A stretch of 64,000 bases of DNA from Hyposmocoma kahamanoa (taxonomy: Eukaryota > Arthropoda > Insecta > Lepidoptera > Cosmopterigidae): the NCBI RefSeq assembly GCF_003589595.1, contig NW_020653713.1, positions 3,005,923 to 3,069,922 of the forward strand, written 5' to 3'. The notes under the pieces were generated by a model that was given only the letters and a program-made list of their open reading frames with translations, was not told the origin of the DNA and made no database searches. A program made the position numbers and the translations under genes. Position 1 is the first letter of the stretch. Each line of letters begins with the position of its first letter. This document shows positions 1 through 11,919 of the stretch, piece after piece.

Positions 1-216
1 GATCTGGTGAGCAATTTATAGTTAGATTCCAATGCGTATATTGAGATTATCATTTCCTAGGTTTAAAACTCACATTAAAAGTATTTTGATTGAATTGTCA
101 TATTACTAAATTAACGAGTATATTGTGTTAGATAAAGAAGTAAGGAAAGACAACATGAGTCTAGATTCTAAAAGTGTATTTCATGGCTTTTAAGTTTATT
201 TGAAAATAGCAATACC

Positions 217-338
217 TTGCGTTTCTTGCTCGTTCTTCGCAGGGAGGTCAGCGTAGTCAACGAGCAGTAGCTTCAAAATTTCAAATGTAAATAATTTACC
301 TATGGAATAAATAACTATTTGCCTTGACTTGCACTGCC
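217..338 (+). mobile_element. LINE K, 3'-end fragment
   Basis: This stretch matches the 3' end of the LINE on the minus strand at 42535-43530. Shared landmarks are TTTCTTGCTCGTTCTTC, GAGCAGTAGCTT and CCTATGGAATAAATA, followed by a decayed TTTGAC-type tail. There is no coding sequence left. It is a 5'-truncated retroposed end, and a family A fragment follows directly. Confidence 0.6.
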
Positions 339-345
339 CATTGGC

Positions 346-392
346 GCTCGTCATCCTGAGACATAAGTTGACAAGTCCTATAATTTCGCCAA
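346..392 (-). repeat. Family A fragment
   Basis: About 47 bp of the family A core, read on the minus strand, including the segment that in + orientation reads ACTTATGTCTCAGG. It is a short broken piece next to a LINE end. Confidence 0.6.
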
Positions 393-1654
393 GTATAATA
401 CTATCAATTGCAAGACGTCAAAGTTGTATCAGTAAGTAGTCTTGAAGCAACAATTCAACTTACCCTCTTTACCATTTAGATGAAACAATCCACCTTTCTC
501 GTTTGCACCTGTGCATTGCTATATTATTATTATATATTGCAATTGGCGTAATTGAAACGAGAATGAATATGGTTGGTTAGTGGGCAGTATTTCACTATGG
601 CAAGGGAACTGCGATGGCAGCTTATCTTGCAAGATGAAATAGTCTTTCGTTTGTAGAAAATAAAGTGGAAAATATTGGTGAAGCCGATTTATGGCACACC
701 TCGGCACATTTAGCGAAAAACTACTAAAAAATTATGCAATGTATTTTTTTATTTTGGGTCTTATTTGAAAATAAAAAATCGGCGGAATGTAATAGCGATG
801 CGCGACTCTGAATGTTACTAATACTAATCATTCGAATGGGCAAATCATTCGCCTAAGTCCAATCCAAGCACAATCATTATTAGATTAACTACCGAATGCC
901 CCTGCCATTCGGTCGGGTGCACAAGTCGAATGTTTATTATATCGGAACACCTCATTCATTATGTCGCAGTATATAACCAGAAATAGAGACGAAATGTCAT
1001 TTAATATGTTTAAAAACTATTCTGCCATATCATTACTGTGACAACTGCGCTCCGATTGGCTAGCCCGAGTTCGAAACAATTGACGGGTGTCGGCAATGGG
1101 TGTCGTCAACTGTTTCAATTCAAATCGGCCAGTTCACTTGAGCTTTGCTATAATGGACTTTTGCTATAATACTCAATCAAATTAAAAGAGGAATGATGCG
1201 AATGAAGCATCATAGTTGGCATTGTTTTTTGAATTGGTTGAGTATTTCAGTCGAAATTTTGGACGAAGCACGGGAGTAGTTCCCCAGGTCCGATGGCGAA
1301 AACCTTAGATCATGATAATCTGCATTTGTGGGCTTCGTTAACACCTCCACATTGATTTTATATTTGGAATGAAAAATAAGATACCTCACTAAGCTAGGGA
1401 AGGGATATAAAATTTAAAAAATATATATACGGAAATATTCCTAAAAAAAATTACAAAGAACACATAAATCAAATCTTTTTCGATGGAAGCACGAAAGCGA
1501 AATTGCGTCGAAAACCCGAAACATTTTTAAAGGATTTAATCACTGTGAGTGGAGGTTACGGCTGTTTTTTTAAAGATGCATCAAGTTTGGCCGTGTAAAC
1601 TTCGTTTTATATCGGAAATTTCAAGTACAATTTTCTCAGGTTGGTTAACTTGAC
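393..1654. other. Unassigned stretch, one imperfect palindrome
   Basis: I see no gene or recognised element here. The motif CATTCG recurs around 830-935. At 1073-1116 the arms GAAACAATTGACG and CGTCAACTGTTTC face each other across a spacer with GGGTGTCG twice, so a decayed inverted-repeat element is possible. The 62-codon ORF on the minus strand near 519-707 has no feature that argues for a protein. Confidence 0.4.
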
Positions 1655-1795
1655 GAGATTGTTTTTTAGATTTATAGGACAACCACTAAGAAACTAAAAC
1701 GATTTTTCCTAATGTAAACCGCAAATATTTGTTTTTTCAAACAACCCAACATTCAGTCTCTCCAGGTCTCACGAACGGGTGTACTACGTGAGTGC
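1655..1795. repeat. Degraded arm of foldback family FB
   Basis: This has the FB order: a pyrimidine-rich GATTTTTCC segment, then CGCAAATATTTGTTTTTTC and AAACAA, then a CAGGTC segment. Compare the full foldback at 4187-4700. Only one arm can be followed. Confidence 0.45.
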
Positions 1796-1835
1796 GAATG
1801 CTGGTTACGCGAATGACGATAGTGCGAACACGTTT

Positions 1836-1900
1836 CCGCGAAAGCTTAAGTGCGCAATAGTTCATTTGCGCGAAAGCTTAAATGCTGCGATAGTTCATTT
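1836..1900. repeat. Tandem duplication, about 33-bp unit
   Basis: Two adjacent units each contain GCGAAAGCTTAA and ATAGTTCATTT. The neighbouring sequence also repeats GCGAAT and ACGATAG, so a small minisatellite-like array is likely. Confidence 0.6.
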
Positions 1901-2375
1901 GCGCGAATTACGATAGCACGAAGACGGATTTGCAATGCAAAGCTTTCCAAAAATAAACGTATAGTTTATTTTTGTAAAAGTTTATTAGGGTGCACTTGCA
2001 ACAATTAACTTGCCTTCCAGCTTTCGCAAGTGTTAACAGTGGCAATACTTATAAACCGCGTATTTTCGATAACAGAATTGCATTAGACTGTAGCGGTATA
2101 TTGCTGTTGCCACGCATATTATTCTAACTACAATACAGAGAAATGCTAAGAAATAAAAAAAGACATTGTACGAAGCTGCTCGAACAAATCTATCTACAAA
2201 TAAAGAGATAACTAGTGTATAAGCGGATAGGAGAAAGTTACCTCAAAGTAATATAAGCGAGTTGAGGCATAAGTTCGATGGTTTGGAAGTTAATTCTGCG
2301 AATGATGAAGATAACTCACCTTGAGTAGTAAGATGAGAAAAGTTCGTTTAACGCCTGTAAAGCGCGCGCTTCTGA

Positions 2376-2525
2376 GCGTATATTTGTTTCTTAACAAACC
2401 AACGGGGCATTTACAGGTCCCATAGTCATGACTGCGGTCACCTGTAAAGGGTCCGAAAAGCTGGTTTGTTTAAACAAAAACAAATATGTGCGATTTAGAA
2501 CCCAAATTCATTTCCAATTTTAGGT
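2376..2525. mobile_element. Foldback FB, centre-deleted copy
   Basis: The left arm has GCGTATATTTGTTTC, AACAAACCAAC and TTTACAGGTCCCAT. The right arm repeats them inverted, ending AACAAATATGTGCGATTTA. The arms meet with almost no spacer, so this is a deletion derivative of the element at 4187-4700. Confidence 0.65.
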
Positions 2526-2967
2526 ACCAATGAATATAAATAAAATTAAAAAAAACGTTCGAAATAAAGTAACATATCGGTTTTCTGTCTTGTATGACGG
2601 CAGCGGAACTGCATATACTGTCTGTTGCCACGTAATTACGTAACCTACGTTCTTTTTTAGATGTATAAAAATGACTTTTCGTGTAATTTTATTATTCAGG
2701 GTGCTCTAATAATAAAAAAAAAGCAAAAGTATAACATGTTTTGACGCCTGAATCGCTGAACCAATTTTGATAAATTTTGGTATGGAGGTAGATGGAACCT
2801 AGAAGGTTTACTTTACTTTTTGTCACAAAAATATATCTTTAAGAAGTTGAAATAGAGGACAGAAGTATGTATGGATAACCAATAAACCTAAGAAAATTAG
2901 TATAGTATAGTAGGTTACCCGAAGTATTCATTCTTCGCTAAGCTAGGTACCTTTTTTCGTATACAAA

Positions 2968-3335
2968 AAATGTAAGGGCGCATTTCACCTGATGCAAAGT
3001 GACGATGAGGTCGATGATGGAGCATGCACACCTAAATAACGCCTATTCACTGTCGCCTTCAAAAGGTCCAAGTTATAACGTTCAGGGAACAAATCTGCAG
3101 GCTATTCTACTACATAGCCGTTCGCCATATAAATGTGAATGGATTACCCACAACATAGGGGTCTACGTCTAGTCCTCCGGTGATGGAAAAGGCGGAATTA
3201 AATCGTGTAATTCCATCGCACACTCTCCGTTATATCCTGTAGAATACCTACAAGCAGGCAACTTTACGGCGGTGTTAAAGGCTCTGCAGCTTTTCCTCTA
3301 CTGATTCCGGGTCACCTCTTGACATGTGCAATATT
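2968..3335 (-). pseudogene. Jockey-like LINE J, 3'-end remnant
   Basis: On the minus strand this corresponds to the C-terminal coding end and 3' UTR of the jockey-like LINE at 48078-49447. The conserved block that encodes a 'LFPERYNL'-like segment and then TTGCATCAGGTGAAATGCGC is visible. Several frameshifts are present. The order of segments suggests an internal deletion or a composite of two truncated copies. Confidence 0.55.
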
Positions 3336-3626
3336 TAAAGAAGCTTCTGAATCTATGAAATTACTAAAGAATTTAATAAGGTCGATTTATGGACAGACAT
3401 CATCTTAATGCATGTAGCCCGTTTGAGGTAAGCGAACTTTCGAACGTATAAAATATTTAAACTGGTTCTCTTTGAGAATTTATCTGACGGGGAAATTTCA
3501 ACAAATGGATTTGAAGTTTAACGGAGACCTCACAACTTGATTTGTAGCTAAACCGTTGTTAGCAAATCAACATTGAACATATTTTCCTTTAGTAGTTTTC
3601 TTGAATTAGCTTTAGTACGTGAAAGT

Positions 3627-4185
3627 GGTGGTAAAGTTCCTTGTGGAAGACCTCGTCCAGGGAAGTACTGCCACCTTACCTATTTCTGCCACCAAGCAGT
3701 AATATAAGTATAACTGCGTTTTGGTTTCGAAGAGTGCTGGTGAAATTACAGGCACATGCGACTTGTCAACTTATGTCGCGGGGTGACAGCACTGAAATTA
3801 TTTGCATGTTAATTATGGTAGAACAAGTTGTAAAACAAGACCCCAGTGCCATATGTCAGAAATGGATTATTTATGGAACGTATATAAAATAAAAATTAAT
3901 TCTACGGTATACCAAAATGAATATACAAAGTCATATCAAAATGGCCAAAATGGGTTAAATTCCTAATTTTATTTATTATTTCTAGCTCCTCAAAACGCCA
4001 CCTGCGAATTCATTTGAAATTGACAGGCGTTTAAAATTGATTGAGGGTGACAGGGGTGCGGCAGTGTCTCTCATATCTTTGCGACTTAAAGATGAGTGGC
4101 ACTGCAACTGTTATGAACAGGCGTGTAGTTTGTCATCAGGTGCACGACTTGTTCGTCCCGTTACTTGATATTATGAAAAAAAAAA
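3627..4185 (+). mobile_element. Family A copy, interrupted
   Basis: The 5' half, with AGGGAAGTACTGCCACC and GGTGAAATTACAGGC, runs to about 3800. The 3' half, from GAGGGTGACAGG to the oligo-A tail, runs from about 4043. About 240 bp of AT-rich sequence separates them and is probably a later insertion. The 83-codon ORF in the 5' half is a by-product of the repeat. Confidence 0.75.
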
Positions 4186-4186
4186 C

Positions 4187-4700
4187 ACATAGGAAATGAA
4201 ACTATTTTTCCGGATTTAAATCGCGTATATTTGTTTTTTCAAACAAACCGACGTTCCGGGCCCTTTACAGGTCCCATGGTCACGGTAGACTGAGGTGGTA
4301 CAGTCTTCAACCAGTTATGTCTAATATTGATGCAAACCACCCTATTTTTTTTCACTATAGTTATAATTAATATGTTTTCTAATTTCCATTGTTAATCAAT
4401 AATAAATTCATATTGTTAAAATAAAATAATTTGTAAAACAATGTAGCGTAAATTGGAATGTTTCTTTGTAAAATTAAAAAGAAGGCATTTAATTAATAAC
4501 TTTTATAACTATAGTGAAAAAATAGGGTGGTTTGGATTAATATTAGACATAACTGGTTGATGACTGGTACCTCAGTCAAACGTCACCATGGGACCTGTAA
4601 AGGGCCCGAAACGTTGGTTTGTTTGAAAAACAAATATACGCGATTTAAAAGTAGTTTCATTTCCTATGTGTAACAATCGCGAAAACCTAAGAACTCATTA
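4187..4700. mobile_element. Foldback element FB with long inverted arms
   Basis: Arms of about 175-185 bp (4187-4372 and 4499-4671) are near-complementary. They start ACATAGGAAATGAAACTA and run through TCGCGTATATTTG, GGGCCCTTTACAGG and AACCAGTTATGTCTAATATT. The AT-rich spacer is about 125 bp. The family's outer end continues on the right as TGTAACAATCGCG. No ORF is present. It follows a family A oligo-A tail at its left side. Related arms occur at 1655, 2376, 19423, 20148 and 59373. Confidence 0.85.
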
Positions 4701-4834
4701 TTATTATTAGTGAAGTAAATACGAGACGAGTCTCACTGACTCAGTCTTGTTCTTGCCCAAATCTTGCAGGGTCGGTCCTTGACCTTGCACCAATTAAGTG
4801 GACTACAAGACCAAGACTGATTTCAGGCAACACT

Positions 4835-4965
4835 AGTAACGAGCGTAGTGACAGTATCCCTTATATATTTGTGACTTAAAGTTCAGAGTGGCACAACAAC
4901 TGCTATGGTCGCGTGTCGCTTAAGATTAAGCTCGACTAGTTATTCTCGTTACTTATATCTAAAAA
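4835..4965 (+). repeat. Family A 3' fragment
   Basis: A diverged 3' half of family A, with GACTTAAAGTTCAGAGTGGCA and a decayed CGTTACTT end. The adjacent 4703-4834 sequence is not recognised. Confidence 0.5.
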
Positions 4966-7737
4966 GAAATTCAACTTGTAGCATAAACAAAGTCGCAGAA
5001 TCAACGTATAAATGTTATTTCAGGCAGTACCGTAAGTGGAAAAGGCAAATGTCAAATAAAGTCTCTTGAACTCGACATAATATCTAAAACAAATCTAATA
5101 ACTGTCACTTCTTACCAAGTAAAATTGTGGGTGTTAAGCAATAATACGCTGTCGACGATTGTCTGTCTGTGAACAATAGTCACAAATTGTCCGCATTATT
5201 ATAATAGTATTAACTGGCCATCACGGCCTGTTTACACGGTCGGCCTGCGCGAGCGCACACACAGAACGTAATCATAGGTTAGCGCCTGCGTTAGCGCTCT
5301 AGCGGTCATTGTTAAGGGCATGTTCTTAATTCTCTTTTTTTATAAGTATTTGTTACCTTGGACTTGATGATTTTTTATTATTTAAACAATTTGATATAAT
5401 GTTTTTCTTATAGGATTTACTACCCTGTTCCTTTAACAAATCTCGGCTTTAGTTCAGGACCTGATTTAAAGTACGAACGCTTTTTTATGACTTATTTTAT
5501 TTAGATTTTATTCAGCGTGCGTCTTATGATATTGCGTCCCCCTTGATATGGTGCGCCTCTGAGCCGGGGCCCTCATTGTAAATCCAGCCCTGCTTAACTT
5601 CATATTAGCTTTAAGGAAATCTTGCAGTAACATTCTAGAATAGTATAATAATGTAATCATTGATTTCGTATTGTATATGTAAGTCAATTTAAAATACAAT
5701 ATCAAGGGATAATTTGAATATCACCAACAAACAAAAATATAACACGAAAAAAGAACAAAACATTGTCAAAATACAATGACATCTAATATCAAAGAGCTAT
5801 TAAAGGTTACGCGTATATAGGCATTTTTAGACAAAAGTGCACCACTGTGGGCCACATCGTCGCTTAGCATGAGACGAGATGGTGTACAAAAAATATGGTG
5901 AAAATAACAAAAAACGGTATGATGATGAAAATTCTGTATCAAAGGATTAAAATAGAAAAATTAAAAGAAAAAACTAGAAAAGCAAGTTTTTCTTTACACA
6001 AATGAAAAATCAAGGAATTGACGTTTTCTTAACAAGTCAAATAACGATAAAACATAAGCGTTTTCAAGTATCAAGAGCACAAAGCGATCCGACACTCGAT
6101 TTGGCTCATTACGGCCGTTCAGCTTGTAATAAGGGTTCGATGACCCTTAAGTGAATAAAAAATGGCCGCCCATTTGTTGCACATATGTCACGCTCTCTTG
6201 TCACTCAATTTTGTGTTATGTTTCTTGATGATGATTGCCATTATAGAAATTTAACGATGGTAAAAATAATGCGCCAGGCAATCACACCCATAACCCAAAG
6301 TGTATCACTTGCTTCCAATTCCATGTTGCAATAATTAGCAAATGCCAAAACAGATCAACTCACGCACATGCATTAGCAACATGAAAATAAAATTTAAAAT
6401 CGTATTTACTAATAAGACTGATCTAACTTTTATTATGAACTTTCTTTCTTTTTTTTATGAAATTTTGGCTGAGGAACTTCCACTCTCGTGAGTGGACTGG
6501 GATAGCGAGTGCCGTCCAACTGTTCAGCCTCGCCAGAAATAAAGATAAATATGCTGAACTGACTGCCAATCTTCAATAATTGGAGTGGCACCTTAAGAAG
6601 AACTTTGATCACTTTAACAACACACACATTTATTTTTGTATTTTTTATAGTAGTAATAACAATAAAATCATTTACTTCAGGCCATAGCCCATAAGATAAA
6701 GGTGTTAGTTACAAAAGAAACCCTAAAAAACTTAACCTAAACCTAATTTGGAAATATTGGTTGATAATTAAAATATTAAACTACAAAATTAAAATATGAA
6801 AACTAGGAAAATATAAATAGAAAAATACACAAATCACTATTTAATTTGACCCGTAGTGATGTTTACCCAAAACTTTAATTACCTTTTGGCATCCTGTATA
6901 ATATGTGCGGAATATTTTTATTGTGTATTATTGTTGACAATATTCCGAAGGCAGTTTATTTGTTTACTTGTATCTTTTTTCGGTGGTCTTATTCGGGTTA
7001 TATTGAAGAGTGTAGGCACGTTATAAATAAGCAAAAGTTTGCCTGTTTCGTTACGCGGATAAAATCTACACAGTTTTAACGGAGACACCTCTTTAGACAC
7101 GTGTATGTAATGTTTAATAAACATAGTTAATAAATTAAAACTTGTCGTTTTTAAGGCATTGATGAGTTTGTTGACATCATTGCCAAAATTGCCCCTCCAG
7201 GTGTACAGAATTCTTATATAACTTTCGTCTCTAAAGATTGTTTAAATACACATCATAATATACAAGTATATTGTATAATGTGAGTAATTCGTATCGTTAC
7301 AACGTCACGAAATGTCTTTTTACGAAATTCTTTACGGCAACATTTTCCTCAAAACAAGGAGAATCATGAGAGCGATTAATCCTTTTCTTAATTGTGAGAA
7401 TATCCGATTAAATCTCGGACGCATTTCACTCGTAAAGTTCTGAGAGTTATCTTAAGCTGTGCTTTAATTCCTTTGAACTGTATAATAATGTTCTATTAAA
7501 GATGTGTGTCAGGAGCGTATTAAATGGCGGAAAGACTGCGGTTTCTGCCCAACCCGATGAGAAAAAGTTGTAGAGTGTATAATGATTTTAACAAAGACAG
7601 AAAGTGGAGACTACCATAGGACAACATTTTTTAGTCCCGAATCATAATCACAACGTTTTCGGAATTTTAGAAATCACGTATTATTTTTTGGACTTCGAAC
7701 ACATTTAATGTAATATTTAAGTAGCAGTAGAATATTT
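4966..7737. other. Unassigned stretch
   Basis: About 2.8 kb where I recognise no element or gene. A GC-richer patch at 5225-5305 (TTTACACGGTCGGCC, GCGCGAGCGC) looks like a decayed small DNA transposon. Short ORFs near 5508-5705, 6433-6627 and 6918-7124 on the minus strand have no domain, signal peptide or splice context that supports them. Confidence 0.35.
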
Positions 7738-7988
7738 TAGTAGCCGTAGAGTTCCTTGTGAAAGAGCTCGTCAAGGGAAGTACTCCACCTTAACTATTAC
7801 TGCCGCCAAGCAGTAATGTCACATGGGACTTGTCGACTTATGTCACAGGGTGACGGGCGCTGTGGCAGTACCCCTCAGATCTTTGCGATTTAAAGCTCTG
7901 AGTGGCACTGCAACTGTTATGGACAGGCGTGTACTTTACCATCAGGCGCATGACTTGTTCGTCCTGTCACTAGATGTTTAAAAAAAAT
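7738..7988 (+). mobile_element. Family A copy
   Basis: From AGTAGCCGTAGAGTTCC to the A-run. The CAGCATTACTG half of the hairpin and the GGTAAGGGTGCTGG segment are deleted, so the copy is about 250 bp. Confidence 0.85.
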
Positions 7989-8024
7989 TGGTAACAAGTA
8001 ATTGTTTCGAAGAGTCTTATTACG

Positions 8025-8360
8025 TAAATTTTTATTGAATTGATATTCAATTTTTTTTTGTGAAATTACTCCACTAGTTTGTTATAATTATTAATACAAA
8101 GATAGAACACTCAGAAAAAATTCCTTCGATCCGGTCGGATTCGAACCGACGTCTTCTTGCATACCGTGCCAGACGCTATACCAACTAAGCCACGGAACGA
8201 ACCAACGGACCTCACGAATTTTTCTATGTGCTTGCGTCGTGTCTTTGTATTTGGTCTTTCAACGACTTTTTAGTCGTAGCGCCATCTATGAGAAATCTAT
8301 GAAAGATTTATCACCCAGTTAGTACCTTTACAGCTACCAGTCCTGGCGAGGGATGTCGCT
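8025..8360 (-). mobile_element. SINE C, near full length
   Basis: Read on the minus strand, a non-tRNA 5' part holding TAGATGGCGCTACG leads into a tRNA-like head with GTGGCTTAGTTGG (A box) and GGTTCGAATCC (B box). The tail CTAGTGGAGTAATTTCAC and a terminal ATTGAAT/ATTCAAT hairpin follow. The arrangement is that of a tRNA-derived SINE transcribed by Pol III. The acceptor end lacks a clean tRNA fold, so it is not a functional tRNA gene. Confidence 0.85.
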
Positions 8361-8376
8361 ATTCACTGTATTAATT

Positions 8377-8431
8377 AAATTTTTATTGAATTGATATTCA
8401 ATTTTTTTTTTGTGAAATTACTCCACTAGTT
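8377..8431 (-). repeat. Second SINE C tail
   Basis: An almost identical repeat of the terminal 55 bp of the SINE C just described, in the same orientation and 16 bp beyond its 5' end. It is either a 5'-truncated copy into which the larger one inserted, or a local duplication. Confidence 0.8.
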
Positions 8432-8814
8432 ATATATATATTATATTTATATTACGGTTTTCAGGGCACCAGCGGCGATTGAATTCTCTTTGGTAAGAAA
8501 TTTTTTGTCGGAATTTTACTAAATATTCCGAAAAATTGATAGTTTAGTGGTTTGGTACTCGTCGCAAAGTTTAGATAAATATGGTTTACCTATCTATCCC
8601 AGACGACGTTAATTTTTTACGTACTTAAGCGATTTCCTGAATCCCACATAAATTCGGTACAATAAAAATAAAATGTAAAAAGTCCGTTATCTACCCAGGA
8701 TGCCGAGAGAGGCCATTGAAATTAAAAAACATCCCAATAAAATGTTGTCATGAAGTAGTCTCCACTTTGTGCCTCTGTTCCTCGAAATTTAGATAAAAAA
8801 AAAAACCTATTCTA

Positions 8815-8996
8815 ATCGCTGATACACCTGGTCTCAACCTAAAGTACCCTGTATTATGAATACTAGAACAACGGAATCACTCTGAGGTACCAGAACCAAT
8901 TTTGAAAATTTTTCTCAAATTGGTCCTATCGGGATTCGAACCCGGAACCTCCTCATTCAGCGCCCGTGAAAACTCTTAAGCCATCGAGGACGTCTT
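8815..8996 (-). mobile_element. SINE D
   Basis: On the minus strand the head carries GATGGCTTAAGAG and a B box GGGTTCGAATCCC, then the body with TTGGTTCTGGTACCTC and GATTCCGTTGTTC. Relatives are at 46745, 55932 and 58980. The intergenic stretch 8432-8814 shows nothing else. Confidence 0.65.
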
Positions 8997-9268
8997 ACTT
9001 AGGTTTATGTAACATACGATTGTAATATTGACGTGTATGTAAGCATAATTTTAAAGGTCAGACAAAAGTGAACATTGTGTTGCATATTATGCAAATAACC
9101 ATTAAATATATGCCAATACAATATTGCGTACAATGCTGCTTATAGCAGCTTAAAAGATAACACATTGCACCAACCTCAAGCCAATAAAAGTCTAGAATAC
9201 TGTGGTGGTAAACTCATAATCGATTTAACACATATCGAGTGTATTATACATAAATCGCGTATGTATAA

Positions 9269-9490
9269 TAGTAACAATACAGCTCCTTGTGAAAGAGTTA
9301 GTCTAGGAAAATACTGTCACTTTACTAGTTTCTGCCGCCAAGCGGTTACGTGATTTTGCATTCCGGTTTTGAAGGGTAAGGGTGCTGGTGAAATTATAGG
9401 CGCATGGGACTTGTCCACTTATGTCTTAGGATGACGAGCGCAGTGACAATACCAACTACTATAGACAGTCACTTGGTATCATAAAACTAA
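9269..9490 (+). mobile_element. Family A copy, 3' part deleted
   Basis: The 5' part through GGTGAAATTATAGGCGC is clear. The segment from the GTGCCCCTCAGATC block to the GACAGGCG block is mostly lost, and CACTTGGTATCATAAAA ends the element. Confidence 0.75.
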
Positions 9491-9934
9491 GATAAAAACT
9501 AGTTTTTTTCAAACAAGGTTTGTTGCTATGAAAACTTCATTTCTAATAATCATCACCACACAGCTATGAACGGCAACGGGGGATAAGATAAAAATAAAGT
9601 CCGGACTAATATGACGCCATTACCTAAGACCCCATAAAAATACTTTTAAATTTACTCAGCGTTAAGCTTCAAAAACAAACGACATCGACAAGTTCGCAAA
9701 GCAAAGCGAGCGCAAATACGAAACTCGAAACAAATTACACAAACTTCCCAAGTGATATCTGACAATCTGTCTCGTGGCAGACAAAAACTAGGCGTTTAGA
9801 GTGAAGCGTCTTTTATTACATACATATGTACTTACATATATGCATACCATCACGTCTGTCTCCCTCTGATGTAAGAAGAATTCCGAACAAACATCTTAGG
9901 CATAATTTACACTGTCGCGGGAAGAACTAAATAA

Positions 9935-10405
9935 CAAATCAGTACAGAGTACTAAAAAAACCAACCTCGAAAGTACGTCGAATTACGTCTATTTGCTAAG
10001 TTTCATTGAAATATCCCCTAGTTCGCCACTATACAGGACTTGGTACTGGAGATAATAAGAATAGGTTCTCACTACGACACTATTCAAAGTATATCGAGGG
10101 AAAAACGCCTGGAGAAATAGCAAAATCAACTAAATAATTGCTAAAAGTAATTGCTCCTAAATTAAAGTTAGGTGCTATTTATAAAAATGAATCTTCATGC
10201 GTGAACAGCCACCCTTTGAGGTGGATGATTTTCTTCAAAATGAAATGGGACCACTATGGAAATACTCCCTTTCCAACAAAAAAAGAATCATGAAAATCGG
10301 TTCACAAATACCGGAGTTATTGCGTAACATACATACAAAAAAAAAGAAAAAAAAAGAACATACAGTCGAATTGAGAACCTCCTCCTTTTTTGAAGTCGGT
10401 TAAAA
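9935..10405 (+). mobile_element. Family F, long copy
   Basis: It starts with the shared leader GTACAGAGTACTAAAA, then CCAACCTCGAAAGTACG. It continues through AATCATGAAAATCGGTTCAC and ends TTTTTTGAAGTCGGTTAAAAA. The two ends form a short inverted repeat close to AACCGACYTCAAAA. It is non-coding. The class is unknown to me, and the 68-codon ORF inside is repeat-derived. Confidence 0.75.
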
Positions 10406-10531
10406 AGTCAATTGCATAACGTACAAACTAGGTACGAGCAAAAAATTAGGTAGAGCGTCTTTCGGTGAATACTCGTGCAGTCTCGGAAATCTCGCAGCTG
10501 CCGTCTCGTATCCAGTTTTGAAAGTTATGCT

Positions 10532-10644
10532 GGCCTCCCACGATCCGTGGTTTCACAGGTCGGGTTGCGCAAACGCGCTGTAGGAAGAGTGCCGCCCGTA
10601 CAAATTGGCGCGGCCTGTGTTATCACGGGCCGTGGGGAGCCGCC
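10532..10644. mobile_element. Short inverted-repeat element (MITE)
   Basis: The ends GGCCTCCCACGATCCGTG and, inverted, GGCGGCTCCCCACGGCCCGTG match imperfectly over about 20 bp. The element is GC-rich against its AT-rich flank and has no ORF. TTAA follows the right end but not the left, so the target duplication is unproven. Confidence 0.5.
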
Positions 10645-11435
10645 TTAACAAAATTTACATAAAGTTTATTATGCTATGTACAAATTTCATTACAAAAATT
10701 AGCTTGGATTCACAATCGGCTCTTCATACATACCTATTTGTTTTTGGTCACTAATCTGATCAAGATATGTGCGACGAGGTACCTCTCGCCACGTTTCCAT
10801 CTACAATCGCTGTATAAAGCGTCAATCTATATAAATAAACCAGTAAAGCCACTCTCTTTTTTATCCTGGTCACTACATCACCTTTCACACCTCAACGATC
10901 TTGCACTATACTGTTCGGTATTCAGTCTTCGAGTGTAAGATTTAGCACTGCTTTATTTATTTTTTTGAAGCGTTATTACCTTGCCTACAGGCATAATATC
11001 TTATACAACCTTATGGGTACGTTATCTGTGTTACGTAATCAATTAGCAATACAAGTAAACCCTGTTAACATCCATGAACCTTTCGCAGAAATGGTTTTAA
11101 ATATTTATTTTCACTTTTAAAACTGGTTCTCGGATATATTTTTAATGAAGTTTTTTTTTATTACGAGGGAACATTCAAAAGTGAAAATAGGTTTACCCTG
11201 AGACCTTTGCAAATTCGATAAGAATCTCAAATTATTGTTAAATATTAGTGATGGTAACAGTGATGATGAAAACATTTGAATTTTTAGTAATCTAATATGG
11301 TATCAACATGATCTTTATTTCAATCGATCGTTGCTTCGTCCTACAATATGACCCTGTTTTGGGAATCTCCATCACATACACACCTGTGCATTGCTAATTA
11401 CTCCAACTTTCTCATAACTTTTACATAAGTAATTG
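10645..11435. other. Unassigned stretch
   Basis: No recognised element. The 66-codon ORF at 10738-10938 shows no recognisable domain. I see nothing else worth naming. Confidence 0.35.
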
Positions 11436-11620
11436 CTTTTTTTTATAATATCATGTGACGGGATGACCAAGGCGTGCGCTTGATGGTAAGCGACACGCCT
11501 GTCCATAACAGCTGCAGTGCCAGTCAGAACATCAAATCGTAAAGATCTAAGGGGCACTACCAGTGCGCCCGTCACCCTGAGACATAAGTTGACAAGTCCC
11601 ATGTGCCTGTAATTTCACCT
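11436..11620 (-). mobile_element. Family A copy, 5'-truncated
   Basis: The T-run at the left is the oligo-A tail in sense. The copy runs back to TGAAATTACAGGCACATGG and stops there, abutting a SINE B-like head. Confidence 0.8.
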
Positions 11621-11740
11621 CCTCTTCCTCTGTGCCCAAAAGATTACCATGCTGGACACGCAGAGGCCCCGGGCGAGATTCCCGGGCAGGGAGAAACGTT
11701 TTACATATATATTTATTTTACGGGCTATTTGCAGGTCTCC
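11621..11740 (+). mobile_element. SINE B, diverged head
   Basis: The spacing and words of SINE B are retained: GATTACCATGC, ACACGCAGAGGCCCCGGG, GATTCCCGGGCAGGGAGAAA. The B box has mutated from GGTTCGATTCC, so the Pol III promoter is probably dead. Confidence 0.6.
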
Positions 11741-11919
11741 GGTTACGGGCAATTGAGACCAAAAAGTAATCAACCTGTCATTAGTTTTAATTTACCAAAG
11801 AACATTACGATTTACGCAATATATGAGTTGCAAATATTTTTGAAAATATTTTACTAAATTAAAAGGAAATTAGAAATCTCATTTCTGCTTGGGATTTATC
11901 ATCAGAGAAACTATTAATA

